From Novosphingobium sediminicola (lineage in GTDB: Bacteria; Pseudomonadota; Alphaproteobacteria; Sphingomonadales; Sphingomonadaceae), in assembly GCF_014196525.1 (NCBI RefSeq), contig NZ_JACIDX010000013.1:114570-178569 (forward strand): DNA of 64,000 nt. Direction: 5' to 3'. Below the pieces are notes generated by a model. It ran no database searches. It had not been told where the DNA came from and saw nothing but the letters and a program-made list of their open reading frames with translations. Shown one piece after another: positions 41,763 through 49,942 of the stretch. Both the position numbers and the translations under genes were made by a program. How positions within the stretch are numbered: position 1 is the first letter of the stretch; the number at the start of each line of letters is the position of its first letter.

Positions 41763-42061
41763 TGGTCGGTTTTGGCCCCGGTTTCGGTTCCCAGCCGCGC
41801 CAGCAGCAGATCGCGCGCATCATTGGCCTCATGCACCAGCGCCGCATCGCCGCCGCGATCGGGGTGAACCCGCGTGATCAGCTTCTTATGCGCCTCGATG
41901 ATCGCCCCGCGCCCGGCCCCGGCCTCCACGCCCAGCAGGCGGCGCGCCCGCTCCACCGGGGTCGGCCCGGTCATCCGCTGCCAATGCACCCATGGCCACT
42001 GGCCCGTCCATTGGCGGCACGCCCATGACGCCAGCACCAGCAGCAGGAGCAGCTTGACCAT
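41759..42061 (-). CDS. Small membrane-anchored J-domain protein
   Basis: A 100-residue protein with an N-terminal membrane segment (MVKLLLLLVLASWACRQW) and a C-terminal J domain: the HPD motif is in ITRVHPDRGG and is preceded by helix II (IIEAHKKL). The layout resembles TIM14/Pam18-type J-proteins, which recruit Hsp70 to a membrane. The partner is unknown. It lies one base after mipZ and overlaps the mutase gene by four bases. Confidence 0.85.
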   Translation of the reverse strand: MVKLLLLLVLASWACRQWTGQWPWVHWQRMTGPTPVERARRLLGVEAGAGRGAIIEAHKKLITRVHPDRGGDAALVHEANDARDLLLARLGTETGAKTDQ

Positions 42062-42062
42062 G

Positions 42063-42875
42063 TCAGCCCGCCGACATCGCCTGCGTATCGCGCTGCACGC
42101 GGGGCGCGGGCAGGTTCATGCCCGCCACCAGCGTGCGCAATTCCTGCCGCGCAACCAGATGGCTGGTGCCCAGATCGCCCAGATGGCCCTTGTCCAGCAG
42201 GGTCAGCCCGCTGGGGAACAATTCGCGGTAGATCACGCGCTCGGACAGGCCTTGGGCGATACGGAAGCCCACCCGGCGCGAGAGTTCGGCCAGCGCGCTG
42301 TCGATACGGCGCATGTTGCGCGCCTCGATATGCTGGGTGCGGTTGCGCACCACCACCCAGTCCATCTCGCGCCGATGCTCGTTGATCGTGGCCAGCGCCC
42401 GCTTCTTGCGCGCCTCCCAGATCATTTCGGCATAGAAGGACAGGCGGCGCACCTTGAACGTCTCGGCGTCCACTTGCCCGATCAGGTCGAAATCGACGAA
42501 ACTGTCGTTCAAAGGCGTGACCAGCGTATCGGCGCTCATCGCCACATGGCGGGCGAATTCATCGTCGCGGCCGGGCGTGTCAAAGATCAGGTAATCGACA
42601 TTCTGCGACACGCGCGCGGTCAATTCGTCCAGTTCATCGGTGGTCGTCCCGCGAAACACGTCAAACCCCACCGTGGGCAGGTCGATGCCCCGGCGGCGCA
42701 GCGTCTCGCCGCGATTTTCCATATAGCGGTGCATGGTGCGCTGGCGCGAATCGAGGTCGATCGTGCCCACCCGCGCGCCCAGATAGGCCAGCGCCACGGC
42801 GATATGCACGGCGGTGGTGGATTTGCCCGTGCCCCCCTTTTCATTGGCGAAAACGATGCGGTGGGGACCAGACAT
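42063..42875 (-). CDS. mipZ: Division plane positioning ATPase MipZ
   Basis: MipZ is a ParA-like ATPase that binds ParB near the chromosome origins and keeps FtsZ away from the poles in alphaproteobacteria. The 270-residue protein has the deviant Walker A motif EKGGTGKSTTA (residue 12 on), DLDSRQRT and the Walker B region DYLIFDTPGRDDEFAR; FVDFDLIGQVDAETF is a MipZ hallmark. It is the first gene of the minus-strand run mipZ-J-protein-mutase-helicase and divergent from panC. Confidence 0.93.
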   Translation of the reverse strand: MSGPHRIVFANEKGGTGKSTTAVHIAVALAYLGARVGTIDLDSRQRTMHRYMENRGETLRRRGIDLPTVGFDVFRGTTTDELDELTARVSQNVDYLIFDTPGRDDEFARHVAMSADTLVTPLNDSFVDFDLIGQVDAETFKVRRLSFYAEMIWEARKKRALATINEHRREMDWVVVRNRTQHIEARNMRRIDSALAELSRRVGFRIAQGLSERVIYRELFPSGLTLLDKGHLGDLGTSHLVARQELRTLVAGMNLPAPRVQRDTQAMSAG

Positions 42876-43002
42876 GGCGGTTCTCTCATCACAGGGTTGG
42901 CATCACAGGCGACAGGGCCGCAAAAGCATTGCTGCCCGCGCCGCCCCGGCTTATCAGCCACCGCGCGAACAGTGTCAAAACCTTACCAAGGGGGCCGTGC
43001 CG

Positions 43003-43860
43003 GTGCAAACCATCAATCACCTCAATCTGCTGCGCGAAGCGGTTGCCGAGCTGCGCAAGAGCGGCCGCGTGGCATTGGTCCCGACGATGGGAGCCTTGCA
43101 TTTCGGGCACTTAACGCTGATGCGTGAGGCGCGGCGGCATGCCGAACACGTGGTCGCGTCCATTTTCGTTAATCCCCGACAATTTGCACCGGGCGAGGAT
43201 CTGGACGCCTATCCGCGCCAGTTGGCCGCCGACAAGGCCGCGCTGGAGAGCGAGGGCGTGGCTCTGCTCTGGGCGCCCACGGTCGATGAAATGTACCCTG
43301 CCGATTTTTCCACCAATGTCGGCGTTTCGGGGGTCAGCGAGGGGTTTTGCGGCGCGGCCCGGCCCGGCCATTTCGACGGCGTGGCCACGGTGGTGCTGAA
43401 ACTGTTCAATCAGGTGGCGCCCGACGTCGCGCTGTTTGGCGAAAAGGACTGGCAGCAACTGGCGGTGATCCGGCGGATGGCGCGCGATCTCGATTTGACC
43501 GCGCCCCATGTCGATGCGATCATCGGCGTGCCCACGGTGCGCGAGGAGGATGGCCTCGCCCGCTCCTCGCGCAATGCCTATCTGTCGGCGCAGGAACGCG
43601 CCGATGCGGTGGCGCTGCCCCGCGCGATGCAGGCGGCGGCGCAGGCCGTGGCGGGCGGCATGGCCATCGGCGATGCCCTGGCCCAGATGGAGCAGGCGGT
43701 GCTGGCGGGCGGTTTTCTCTCGGTCGATTATGCGCAGATCTGCGATGCCGATACGCTGGCTCCTTTGACTCAGCGCGGCACGGGACCCGCGCGTTTGCTG
43801 GCTGCGGCGCGAATCGGCAAGGCGCGCTTGATCGACAATATGGACGTTCCGCTAGGGTGA
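43003..43860 (+). CDS. panC: Pantothenate synthetase
   Basis: PanC joins pantoate and beta-alanine with ATP to make pantothenate, the precursor of coenzyme A. The 285-residue protein has the nucleotide motif PTMGALHFGH, GEKDWQQLAVIRRM (KDxQ), and SSRNAYLS. The start is a GTG: GTG 43003 gives the family length and has AAGGGGG about nine bases upstream; GTG 42997 is also possible. A longer reading frame with ATG 42814 would overlap mipZ and has no family match. Confidence 0.93.
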   Translation: MQTINHLNLLREAVAELRKSGRVALVPTMGALHFGHLTLMREARRHAEHVVASIFVNPRQFAPGEDLDAYPRQLAADKAALESEGVALLWAPTVDEMYPADFSTNVGVSGVSEGFCGAARPGHFDGVATVVLKLFNQVAPDVALFGEKDWQQLAVIRRMARDLDLTAPHVDAIIGVPTVREEDGLARSSRNAYLSAQERADAVALPRAMQAAAQAVAGGMAIGDALAQMEQAVLAGGFLSVDYAQICDADTLAPLTQRGTGPARLLAAARIGKARLIDNMDVPLG

Positions 43861-43984
43861 TTTGTCGGACCAGGGTGGCGAAATTTACCGCAATATGAAC
43901 GAATTTTCGCCATATTGGCCATTTTGGTTTTTACATTGCATTATAAATACCCATTTGGCTAGTTAACATCTTTTACAGTTGCGC

Positions 43985-43998
43985 GAATCAGCTGATTC
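43985..43998. promoter_or_regulatory. 14-base perfect palindrome GAATCAGCTGATTC
   Basis: A perfect inverted repeat with no spacer sits in the non-coding gap upstream of the candidate small RNA terminator. It is a good length for a dimeric regulator site; the regulator is unknown. Confidence 0.4.
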
Positions 43999-44046
43999 AC
44001 CTACCCAGAACTTGCCTTTCAGGCATCCTCTCCCAAACTTCCAAAG

Positions 44047-44070
44047 CCCGGCTCCGGCCGGGTTTTTTTT
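44047..44070 (+). terminator. Strong terminator in the panC-arsR gap
   Basis: Six-base GC stem CCCGGC / GCCGGG, TCCG loop, and eight T residues on the plus strand. It is about 190 bases behind panC and probably ends a separate non-coding transcript. Confidence 0.88.
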
Positions 44071-44257
44071 GCCCATTTTCCGCGCAAAGTAACGGGTGGT
44101 TAACGAACCATTTGGGAACATCCTGATTGGAATGAAAACCCATTCTTTGCAGGTGGCCGATTGATCGCGGTCAATTTCTCAACTTCGCAATCCTTTAGGA
44201 TAGACACCCGCCGCCGGAACCCGCGCGGTTAGGGCCAGATGGGAGCAATGCGAAGTG

Positions 44258-44620
44258 ATGGAACCAGCCGACAGCGCCGCGCGCCCTGCCGCCTGCCCCT
44301 CGCATGATCCTTTGGTGTCCGACCTGATCGAGGCGCTGCGCCTGCTGGGCCATCCATTGCGATTCAACCTGATTACACAACTGGCGCAAGGCCCGGTGGC
44401 GGTGGGCGATCTGGCCGCACGCAATGGGGTCAGCCTGTCGATCATCAGCCAGCAACTCGCGCTGCTGCGCAAGGCCGGGCTGGTGCAGGGGCGGCGCGAG
44501 GTCAAGCAGGTGTTCTATTCACTGGCCCGCCCGCGTATGGCCGAAGTGGCCCTGGCGCTGGCGGAAATGACGCGGACAGAAGCGGCGCTCAACGACTCCG
44601 CACCGGCCCGTCCCTGCTGA
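44258..44620 (+). CDS. ArsR-family transcriptional regulator
   Basis: A 120-residue winged-helix protein of the ArsR/SmtB family. The DNA-binding section is LLGHPLRFNLITQLAQGPVAVGDLAARNGVSLSIISQQLALLRKAGLVQGRREVKQVFYSL. It has a cysteine near the N-terminus (AACPSH) and a C-terminal cysteine (ARPC), but no classical metal-binding CXC in the recognition helix. ATG 44258 is chosen over GTG 44255. It precedes a second ArsR gene by 41 bases; the target genes are not obvious. Confidence 0.85.
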   Translation: MEPADSAARPAACPSHDPLVSDLIEALRLLGHPLRFNLITQLAQGPVAVGDLAARNGVSLSIISQQLALLRKAGLVQGRREVKQVFYSLARPRMAEVALALAEMTRTEAALNDSAPARPC

Positions 44621-44661
44621 CCCTCTTGCAAAACGGCCCGTAAATCGCCAATTCCGGCGTA

Positions 44662-44988
44662 ATGAAGCCAACCGATCTTGCAGAACTGAAGGCCAATGCC
44701 GCGATGATGGCTGCGCGTCTCAAGGTGATGAGTCACCCTGAGCGCCTGTTGATGCTGTGCCGGATGGACGAGGGCGAGGTCAGCGTGAACGAGTTGGTAA
44801 CGATGACCGGCCTCTCGCAATCGGGCGTGTCGCAACATCTGGCGCTGCTGCGCGCCGAGGATATCGTGAACGTGCGGGTCGAGGCCCAGACGCGCTGGTA
44901 CAGCCTGAAGGACCGGATCGTTTCGGGCACGATACACGCCCTTTGCGAATTGTTCGAGGCGGAACAGAACCGGGTGAAAAAGCCTTAA
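44662..44988 (+). CDS. ArsR-family regulator with BigR/SqrR-like cysteine pair
   Basis: A 108-residue winged-helix protein. The DNA-binding part is LKVMSHPERLLMLCRMDEGEVSVNELVTMTGLSQSGVSQHLALLRAEDIVNVR. Cys33 (LMLCRM) and Cys95 (HALCEL) are placed like the two reactive cysteines of the BigR/SqrR/YgaV group, which form a polysulfide link when persulfides are present; here they are 62 residues apart. A persulfide-sensing role is therefore possible but is inference. It ends one base before the convergent ybdD gene. Confidence 0.85.
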   Translation: MKPTDLAELKANAAMMAARLKVMSHPERLLMLCRMDEGEVSVNELVTMTGLSQSGVSQHLALLRAEDIVNVRVEAQTRWYSLKDRIVSGTIHALCELFEAEQNRVKKP

Positions 44989-44989
44989 T

Positions 44990-45166
44990 TCAGCAACATT
45001 TGCCCCCGCCGCCCTTGCCATAGCGGGCCTCCTGGCGGTTGCGGAAAAACTCCTTGCGGGTCATCGCCGCGCGTTCGGGATGATGGGCCAGATGGTGCGC
45101 CAGATAGGCGTCATAATCGGGCATTCCCACCAGCGCGCCCATCAAACGGCGCCAAAACCCGCTCAT
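44990..45166 (-). CDS. YbdD/YjiX family small protein (CstA partner)
   Basis: A 58-residue protein of the YbdD/YjiX (DUF466) family. It begins MSGFWRRLMGALVGMPDYDAYLAHHLAHHP, has the family's MTRKEFFRNRQEARYG and ends in GKCC. In E. coli the homologue is encoded behind cstA and helps the pyruvate transporter. Start ATG 45166 overlaps the cstA stop by four bases, so the two are cotranslated. The C-terminal cysteine pair is notable. Confidence 0.85.
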   Translation of the reverse strand: MSGFWRRLMGALVGMPDYDAYLAHHLAHHPERAAMTRKEFFRNRQEARYGKGGGGKCC

Positions 45167-47193
45167 GCCGTCACCTCGTACACGGTGGGCGCATCGCTGC
45201 GCAGGGCCACCAGACAGGTTCGCACAGCCGCCACCAAAACGGCCAGCACCACCACCATAAAGAACCCGCAAAGCACCGCATCGACCCGGTCGTTGAAGAT
45301 GATTCGCTCCATCTGCGCCATGCTCTTGGCCGGGGCCAGCAGCTTGCCCTGCGCCGCCGCCGAAGAAAATTTCGCCGCATGCGACAAAAATCCGACCTTG
45401 GGATCATCGGAAAACAGTTTGAGCCACCCGGCCGACAAGGTGCAGATCAACAGCCACACGGTCGGCAGCACCGAGACCCAGGCGTAACGCTGTCGCTTCA
45501 TGCGGAACAGTACGGCCGTCGCCAGCATCAGCGCGGTGGCCGCCAGCATCTGGTTAGAAATGCCGAACACCGGCCAAAGCGTGTTCACCCCGCCCAGCGG
45601 GTCGGTCACGCCCTGATGCAGGAAGAAACCCCATGCGGCCACGCAAATCGCGGTGCCGATCAGGCCCTGCGCCATGCCGCCGATCCGCGCAAACCCCGGC
45701 ACCGCGCGGGCCAGCAGGTCCTGGACCATAAACCGCCCCGCCCGCGTGCCCGCATCCACAGCGGTCAGGATGAACAGGGCCTCGAACAGAATGGCGAAGT
45801 GATACCAGAACGCCTTCATCGCCGCACCGCCGACCACATGGCTGAAAATCTGCGCCATGGCCACGGCGAGCGTGGGCGCGCCGCCGGTGCGCGAGAGGAT
45901 CGTGTGTTCGCCAATGTCCTTGGTCAATTGCACGATGGCCTCGGGCGTGATGGCAAAGCCCATGGCCGACACCGCCGCCGATGCGCTTTGCGGCGTAGTG
46001 CCGATCAGCGCGGCTGGGCTGTTCATGGTGAAATAGATGCCCGGCTCGATGATGGATGCGCCCACCAGCGCCATGATCGCCACAAAGGCCTCGGCCAGCA
46101 TCGCGCCATAGCCGATGAAGGGCGCGTCGGCCTCGCTGGCGATCAGCTTGGGCGTGGTGCCGCTGGCGATCAGCGCATGAAAACCCGACACCGCCCCGCA
46201 GGCGATGGTGATGAACAGAAATGGAAACAGCCCGCCCGACCACACCGGCCCGCCGCCGTCCACGAATTGTGTCAGCGCAGGCATCTTGAGCGCCGGAGCC
46301 ATGATGAGAATACCGATGGCCAGCGCGATGATCGTGCCGATTTTCAAAAACGTGGAAAGATAATCACGCGGGGCCAGCAACAACCACACCGGCAAGAGCG
46401 AGGCCACCGCGCCATAGACGATTAGAATCCAGCAGATCTGGATCGGCGTATAGGTAAAAAGCGGCCCCCAGAACGCCGATTGCGCAACATCCTGCCCAAA
46501 GACCAGCGCGGCCAGCAAGCCCACCAGCCCCAGCAGCGAAACCTCGCCCACCCGCCCCGGACGCATCCAGCGCGAATAGACACCCATCGCCAGCGCCAGC
46601 GGCACGGTGGCCGCCACGGTGAACATGCCCCAAGGGCTTTCGGCCAAGGCTTTCACCACGATCAGCGCCAGCACGGCCAGAATGATGACCATGATCATGA
46701 ACGTGCCCAGCAGCGCGATGCCGCCCGCCACCTCGCCCATTTCCATGCGGATGATTTCGCCAAGCGATTTGCCGTCGCGCCGCATCGAGATGCACAGCAC
46801 CAAGAAATCCTGCACCGCGCCCGCCAGCACCACGCCAAAGATGATCCACAACGATCCGGGCAGATAGCCCATCTGCGCCGCCAACACCGGCCCGACCAGC
46901 GGCCCCGCGCCCGCAATCGCGGCAAAATGGTGGCCGAACAGGACATTGCGATCCGTCGCCACATAATCCAGCCCATCGGGCCGCCGGACGGCAGGCGTGG
47001 GCCGCGCGCCGTCCAGCCCCATCACCCGCGCGCCGATAAAGCGCGCATAGAAGCGATAGGAAGCCACAAAACAGCCCAGCGAGGCCACCACCAGCCAGAG
47101 CGCATTGATCGGCTCCCCATGGTCCAGCGCCACCTTGGCCAGAGCGCCCAGCCCCAGCAAACCCGCAGCCATCCATGGTAATGGGCCAAACAT
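45163..47193 (-). CDS. cstA: Carbon starvation protein / pyruvate transporter CstA
   Basis: A 676-residue inner-membrane protein of the CstA family with many hydrophobic segments and characteristic stretches such as RNVLFGHHFAAIAGAGPLVGPVLAAQMGYLPGSLWI and GFHALIASGTTPKLIASEADAPFIGYGAMLAEAF. Family members transport pyruvate or peptides and are induced when carbon is short. Length is close to that of E. coli CstA. It is followed by ybdD with ATGA coupling. Two ArsR genes converge on the pair from the other side. Confidence 0.93.
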   Translation of the reverse strand: MFGPLPWMAAGLLGLGALAKVALDHGEPINALWLVVASLGCFVASYRFYARFIGARVMGLDGARPTPAVRRPDGLDYVATDRNVLFGHHFAAIAGAGPLVGPVLAAQMGYLPGSLWIIFGVVLAGAVQDFLVLCISMRRDGKSLGEIIRMEMGEVAGGIALLGTFMIMVIILAVLALIVVKALAESPWGMFTVAATVPLALAMGVYSRWMRPGRVGEVSLLGLVGLLAALVFGQDVAQSAFWGPLFTYTPIQICWILIVYGAVASLLPVWLLLAPRDYLSTFLKIGTIIALAIGILIMAPALKMPALTQFVDGGGPVWSGGLFPFLFITIACGAVSGFHALIASGTTPKLIASEADAPFIGYGAMLAEAFVAIMALVGASIIEPGIYFTMNSPAALIGTTPQSASAAVSAMGFAITPEAIVQLTKDIGEHTILSRTGGAPTLAVAMAQIFSHVVGGAAMKAFWYHFAILFEALFILTAVDAGTRAGRFMVQDLLARAVPGFARIGGMAQGLIGTAICVAAWGFFLHQGVTDPLGGVNTLWPVFGISNQMLAATALMLATAVLFRMKRQRYAWVSVLPTVWLLICTLSAGWLKLFSDDPKVGFLSHAAKFSSAAAQGKLLAPAKSMAQMERIIFNDRVDAVLCGFFMVVVLAVLVAAVRTCLVALRSDAPTVYEVTA

Positions 47194-47253
47194 CGCATTC
47201 TCCCGGCTATTTCGCCCGCCGGGTTAACGGCTAAATCCCACCTTTGCCAGCGT

Positions 47254-47712
47254 TCAAACCGTAATTGAGATTATCTCAATCGCCTCGGCCCGGCCGGAGA
47301 AATCGACCAGCTCGCCCGCCTCGGCCTCCATCATCGCGCGCGGCAAAGGGGCGGAGAAAGCGAGCAGGCCAGAGGTGGGATCGGCCTCGTCATGGCCCAC
47401 GATGGTGATGGAGCGGGTCTGACCGTTCAGGCGGAATTGCACAGTGGCGCCAAAGGCAACGCACGAGCCGTCGGGCGCAGGCATCTCCTGCGCAGTGGCG
47501 GCGCGGTTGCGCCAATAGCGCAGATGGCGGCGGGCGGATTTTACCGCTTCCTCATCCGGCGCGGCGGCTACGGCGGCCTCCCACTGGGCGCATTTCTCCT
47601 CGATCCCAGCCTTGCCGCGCGCCGTCACCAGATTGGGGCCGGGCGGGATGGGCAGCTCGAATTTCGGCTCCAGATGTTCCTCATCGCCATCGCGGCGAAA
47701 GGCGACGCTCAT
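47254..47712 (-). CDS. GreA/GreB-family transcription elongation factor-like protein
   Basis: A 152-residue protein with a GreA/GreB C-terminal (FKBP-like) domain: VAFGATVQFRLNGQTRSITIVGHDEADPTSGLLAFSAPLPRAMMEAEAGELVDF. The N-terminal part is a helical region (residues about 30-75) that is shorter than in classical GreA, after an SVAFRRDGDEEHLEPKFELPIPPGPNLVT leader typical of this alphaproteobacterial subgroup. It may bind RNA polymerase in the secondary channel, but transcript cleavage activity cannot be inferred from the sequence. Confidence 0.8.
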   Translation of the reverse strand: MSVAFRRDGDEEHLEPKFELPIPPGPNLVTARGKAGIEEKCAQWEAAVAAAPDEEAVKSARRHLRYWRNRAATAQEMPAPDGSCVAFGATVQFRLNGQTRSITIVGHDEADPTSGLLAFSAPLPRAMMEAEAGELVDFSGRAEAIEIISITV

Positions 47713-47758
47713 TGCATGCTCTCCACTATCATCGCCCGCGTATGACAGCGCGCCGGTT

Positions 47759-48751
47759 TCACGGCAAGGGAGCCGGAACCCCCGTCAGCACGCCCCCGCG
47801 CACCTGCGCCACGCCGGAAAAGGCCGGATAGCTCACCTGCAAGGTGTTGAGGTCGAACCGACTCTCGGCGCCAATCCCGGTGATCTTCACCCCAGCATAG
47901 TCCAGCTTCTCGCCCAGCACCGCCCTTTGCGCCCGCCCCGCCGGCTGCACCAGCCAGCCGTATGTGCCCGCAGGCGCCATCAGCCGCGCATGGCCCGCCC
48001 CGTCCACCACCAGCGAGGCGCGCTCATCCATGCCCAGTCCGACGACATCCTTCGCTCCCCTTGCGCGCACATTGGCGAGGAAAGCAATCAGCCGCCCCAT
48101 GCGCGCCCGGATCATGAAATGGCTGTCGGTGAAAATTCGCCGCATCCGGGGCAGGTGCAGGAAACGGTTCACCACAGTCACCCCCGGCCCCATCGGATTG
48201 TCCAGCGCCTCTGGGCTGGTAATGCCATCATCGCCAAAGGCGCCATATCCCCACCATCCCATGATCGCCAATCCAGCGCTGGTGCCGCCGATCGGGCGAT
48301 CGCGCGCCAGCCGGTCGATCAGGCGCGACAGAGGCGTGGCCTGCCAAAAGCGGACATAGCGCGATTGGTCCCCCCCGGCGATAAACACGCCATCGGCCCG
48401 CTCCAGCGCGGCAAGGATGCGCGGATCATAGGCGGCCTTCCTCTGGGAAAAGACAAAGGTTTCGACCGAGGCTACCCCGCCGATCTCCTTCATGAAAGCC
48501 TCGCCAAGCTCGCCCTTTTGCGAGGCGCGCAGCACGACGATATGGCCATGCCCGGCCCGCGCCACAAACCAGCGGAACGCCTCCACATCCCAATCGCCCC
48601 CGCCCGAAAGCAACAGGCCCGGCGCGCGCCACCCCGGCGTGGGCAGGCTGCGGTCGCCTGCCATGTAATGGGCATAGCCATCCTCGGCATAGGCAGGGAG
48701 TGGCGCGGCCAGCAGGCCCAGCGCGATCAGACAGGCTTTGGCAAATTTCAC
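47759..48751 (-). CDS. Secreted cyanophycinase-like peptidase (S51 family)
   Basis: A 330-residue protein with a signal peptide (MKFAKACLIALGLLAAPLPAYA) and an S51-type fold: LLLSGGGDWDVEAFRWFV, GVFIAGGDQSRYVRFW, the nucleophile-elbow GGTSAGLAIMG with the catalytic Ser (about residue 158), and DSHFMIRARMGRL, which matches the cyanophycinase group. Members hydrolyse cyanophycin or beta-aspartyl peptides. The export signal suggests an extracellular or periplasmic scavenger; no cyanophycin synthetase gene is in the window. The start is well placed. Confidence 0.8.
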   Translation of the reverse strand: MKFAKACLIALGLLAAPLPAYAEDGYAHYMAGDRSLPTPGWRAPGLLLSGGGDWDVEAFRWFVARAGHGHIVVLRASQKGELGEAFMKEIGGVASVETFVFSQRKAAYDPRILAALERADGVFIAGGDQSRYVRFWQATPLSRLIDRLARDRPIGGTSAGLAIMGWWGYGAFGDDGITSPEALDNPMGPGVTVVNRFLHLPRMRRIFTDSHFMIRARMGRLIAFLANVRARGAKDVVGLGMDERASLVVDGAGHARLMAPAGTYGWLVQPAGRAQRAVLGEKLDYAGVKITGIGAESRFDLNTLQVSYPAFSGVAQVRGGVLTGVPAPLP

Positions 48752-48990
48752 GCGCGGCTCCCCCCATGGCGATCAGAGCCCGCAGACTGACAGGCCGGAC
48801 ATGGGCCGACAAACCGCCAAATTGCGCAGTTCATCATGGCGCGCGCCCCGCGCCCGGCCCCATCAAGCCAAATCCTGCATCAATCCACCGCCCCTTTGGT
48901 TTGGACCTGTCGCGGCCGAAACCCTAGGCAGGGCGGCAGAAACAGCGCCCCGGCCCAACGCCTGGCGGCGCACAATATCAGGAGATAGCA

Positions 48991-49923
48991 ATGTTCGATC
49001 CCGTCTCGATGGCGCACCGGCTGGGCGAAGGCCTGCTGTCGTTTCCGGTCACCCACTTCGATGCCGATGGCGCATTTGAGGAAGGCCCGTTTCGCGCCCA
49101 TTGCGCATGGATGCTCGAACATGAATTGTCGGGCCTGTTTGCCGCAGGCGGCACGGGCGAGTTCTTTTCCCTCACCCCGGACGAGGTGGCCCATGTCGTG
49201 CGCGCCGCTGTGGCCGAGCGTAAGGCCAATGTGCCGGTGATCTCGGGCTGCGGCTATGGCACGGCGATTGCGGTGGACATTGCGCGCAAGGCCGAGGCCG
49301 CAGGGGCCGATGGCATCCTGCTCCTCCCGCCCTATCTGATGGGGGGCAAGCAGGAAGGCTTGGCCGCGCATATCGAGGCGGTGTGCCGCGCGACGGGCCT
49401 TGGCGTCATCGTCTATAATCGCGGCAATGCGATTGTGGATGATGAAACGCTGGCCGGGCTGTGCGATCGCAACGCCAATCTGGTGGGCTATAAGGATGGC
49501 GTGGGCGATATCGAGCTGATGGCGCGCATCTATGCCCGCATGGGCGACCGGCTGACCTATATCGGCGGGCTGCCCACGGCGGAAACTTTCGCCACACCCT
49601 ATCTGACCATGGGCGTGACCACCTATTCCTCGGCCATTTTCAATTTCATGCCGCAATGGGCGCTGGAATTTTACAAGGCCGTGCGCAGCGGAAACCACGC
49701 CCATGTGCAACAGCAATTGCGCGATTTCGTGCTGCCCTATATCAACCTGCGCAATCAGGGGCGCGGTTATGCGGTTTCCATCGTCAAGGCCGGTTGCCGC
49801 GTGATCGGGCGCGATGCAGGCCCGGTGCGCAGCCCGTTGACCGACCTTTCGGCGGCAGAGGATGCGCAATTGGCCGCTCTGATTGAAAAAGTCGCGCCTT
49901 ATGCTCTCCCGCTTCCTGCCTGA
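48991..49923 (+). CDS. kdgD: 5-dehydro-4-deoxyglucarate dehydratase
   Basis: A class I aldolase-superfamily (DHDPS-like) enzyme that removes water and CO2 from 5-dehydro-4-deoxyglucarate to give 2,5-dioxopentanoate in aldarate catabolism. The 310-residue protein has AAGGTGEFFSLTPDE, the Schiff-base lysine Lys168 in VGYKDGVGD and Tyr142 in VYNRG. AGGAG lies upstream of the ATG. It is followed at 19 bases by a LysR gene in the same direction. The dehydrogenase for its product is at 57070. Confidence 0.93.
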   Translation: MFDPVSMAHRLGEGLLSFPVTHFDADGAFEEGPFRAHCAWMLEHELSGLFAAGGTGEFFSLTPDEVAHVVRAAVAERKANVPVISGCGYGTAIAVDIARKAEAAGADGILLLPPYLMGGKQEGLAAHIEAVCRATGLGVIVYNRGNAIVDDETLAGLCDRNANLVGYKDGVGDIELMARIYARMGDRLTYIGGLPTAETFATPYLTMGVTTYSSAIFNFMPQWALEFYKAVRSGNHAHVQQQLRDFVLPYINLRNQGRGYAVSIVKAGCRVIGRDAGPVRSPLTDLSAAEDAQLAALIEKVAPYALPLPA

Positions 49924-49942
49924 AACCGCTAGGCTGGGTTCC

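Larger units (their letters stand above)
43945..44070 (+). ncRNA. Candidate small RNA with 3' Rho-independent terminator
   Basis: An AT-rich stretch leads into a pyrimidine-rich, unstructured segment with CCTCTCCC (which could pair with ribosome binding sites), and then a terminator: CCCGGC-TCCG-GCCGGG plus eight T residues (44047-44070). There is no open reading frame that this terminator would serve, since panC ends about 190 bases earlier. The 5' end is a guess. Confidence 0.4.
43861..44257. other. 397-base non-coding gap between panC and the first arsR
   Basis: No supported gene. It contains a weak hairpin after panC (GGCGAAATT / AATTTTCGCC at 43877-43911), a 14-base palindrome at 43985-43998, a candidate small RNA ending at a strong terminator (44047-44070), and the arsR promoter region. 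The stretch 43900-44140 is clearly more AT-rich than the genes around it. Confidence 0.7.
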
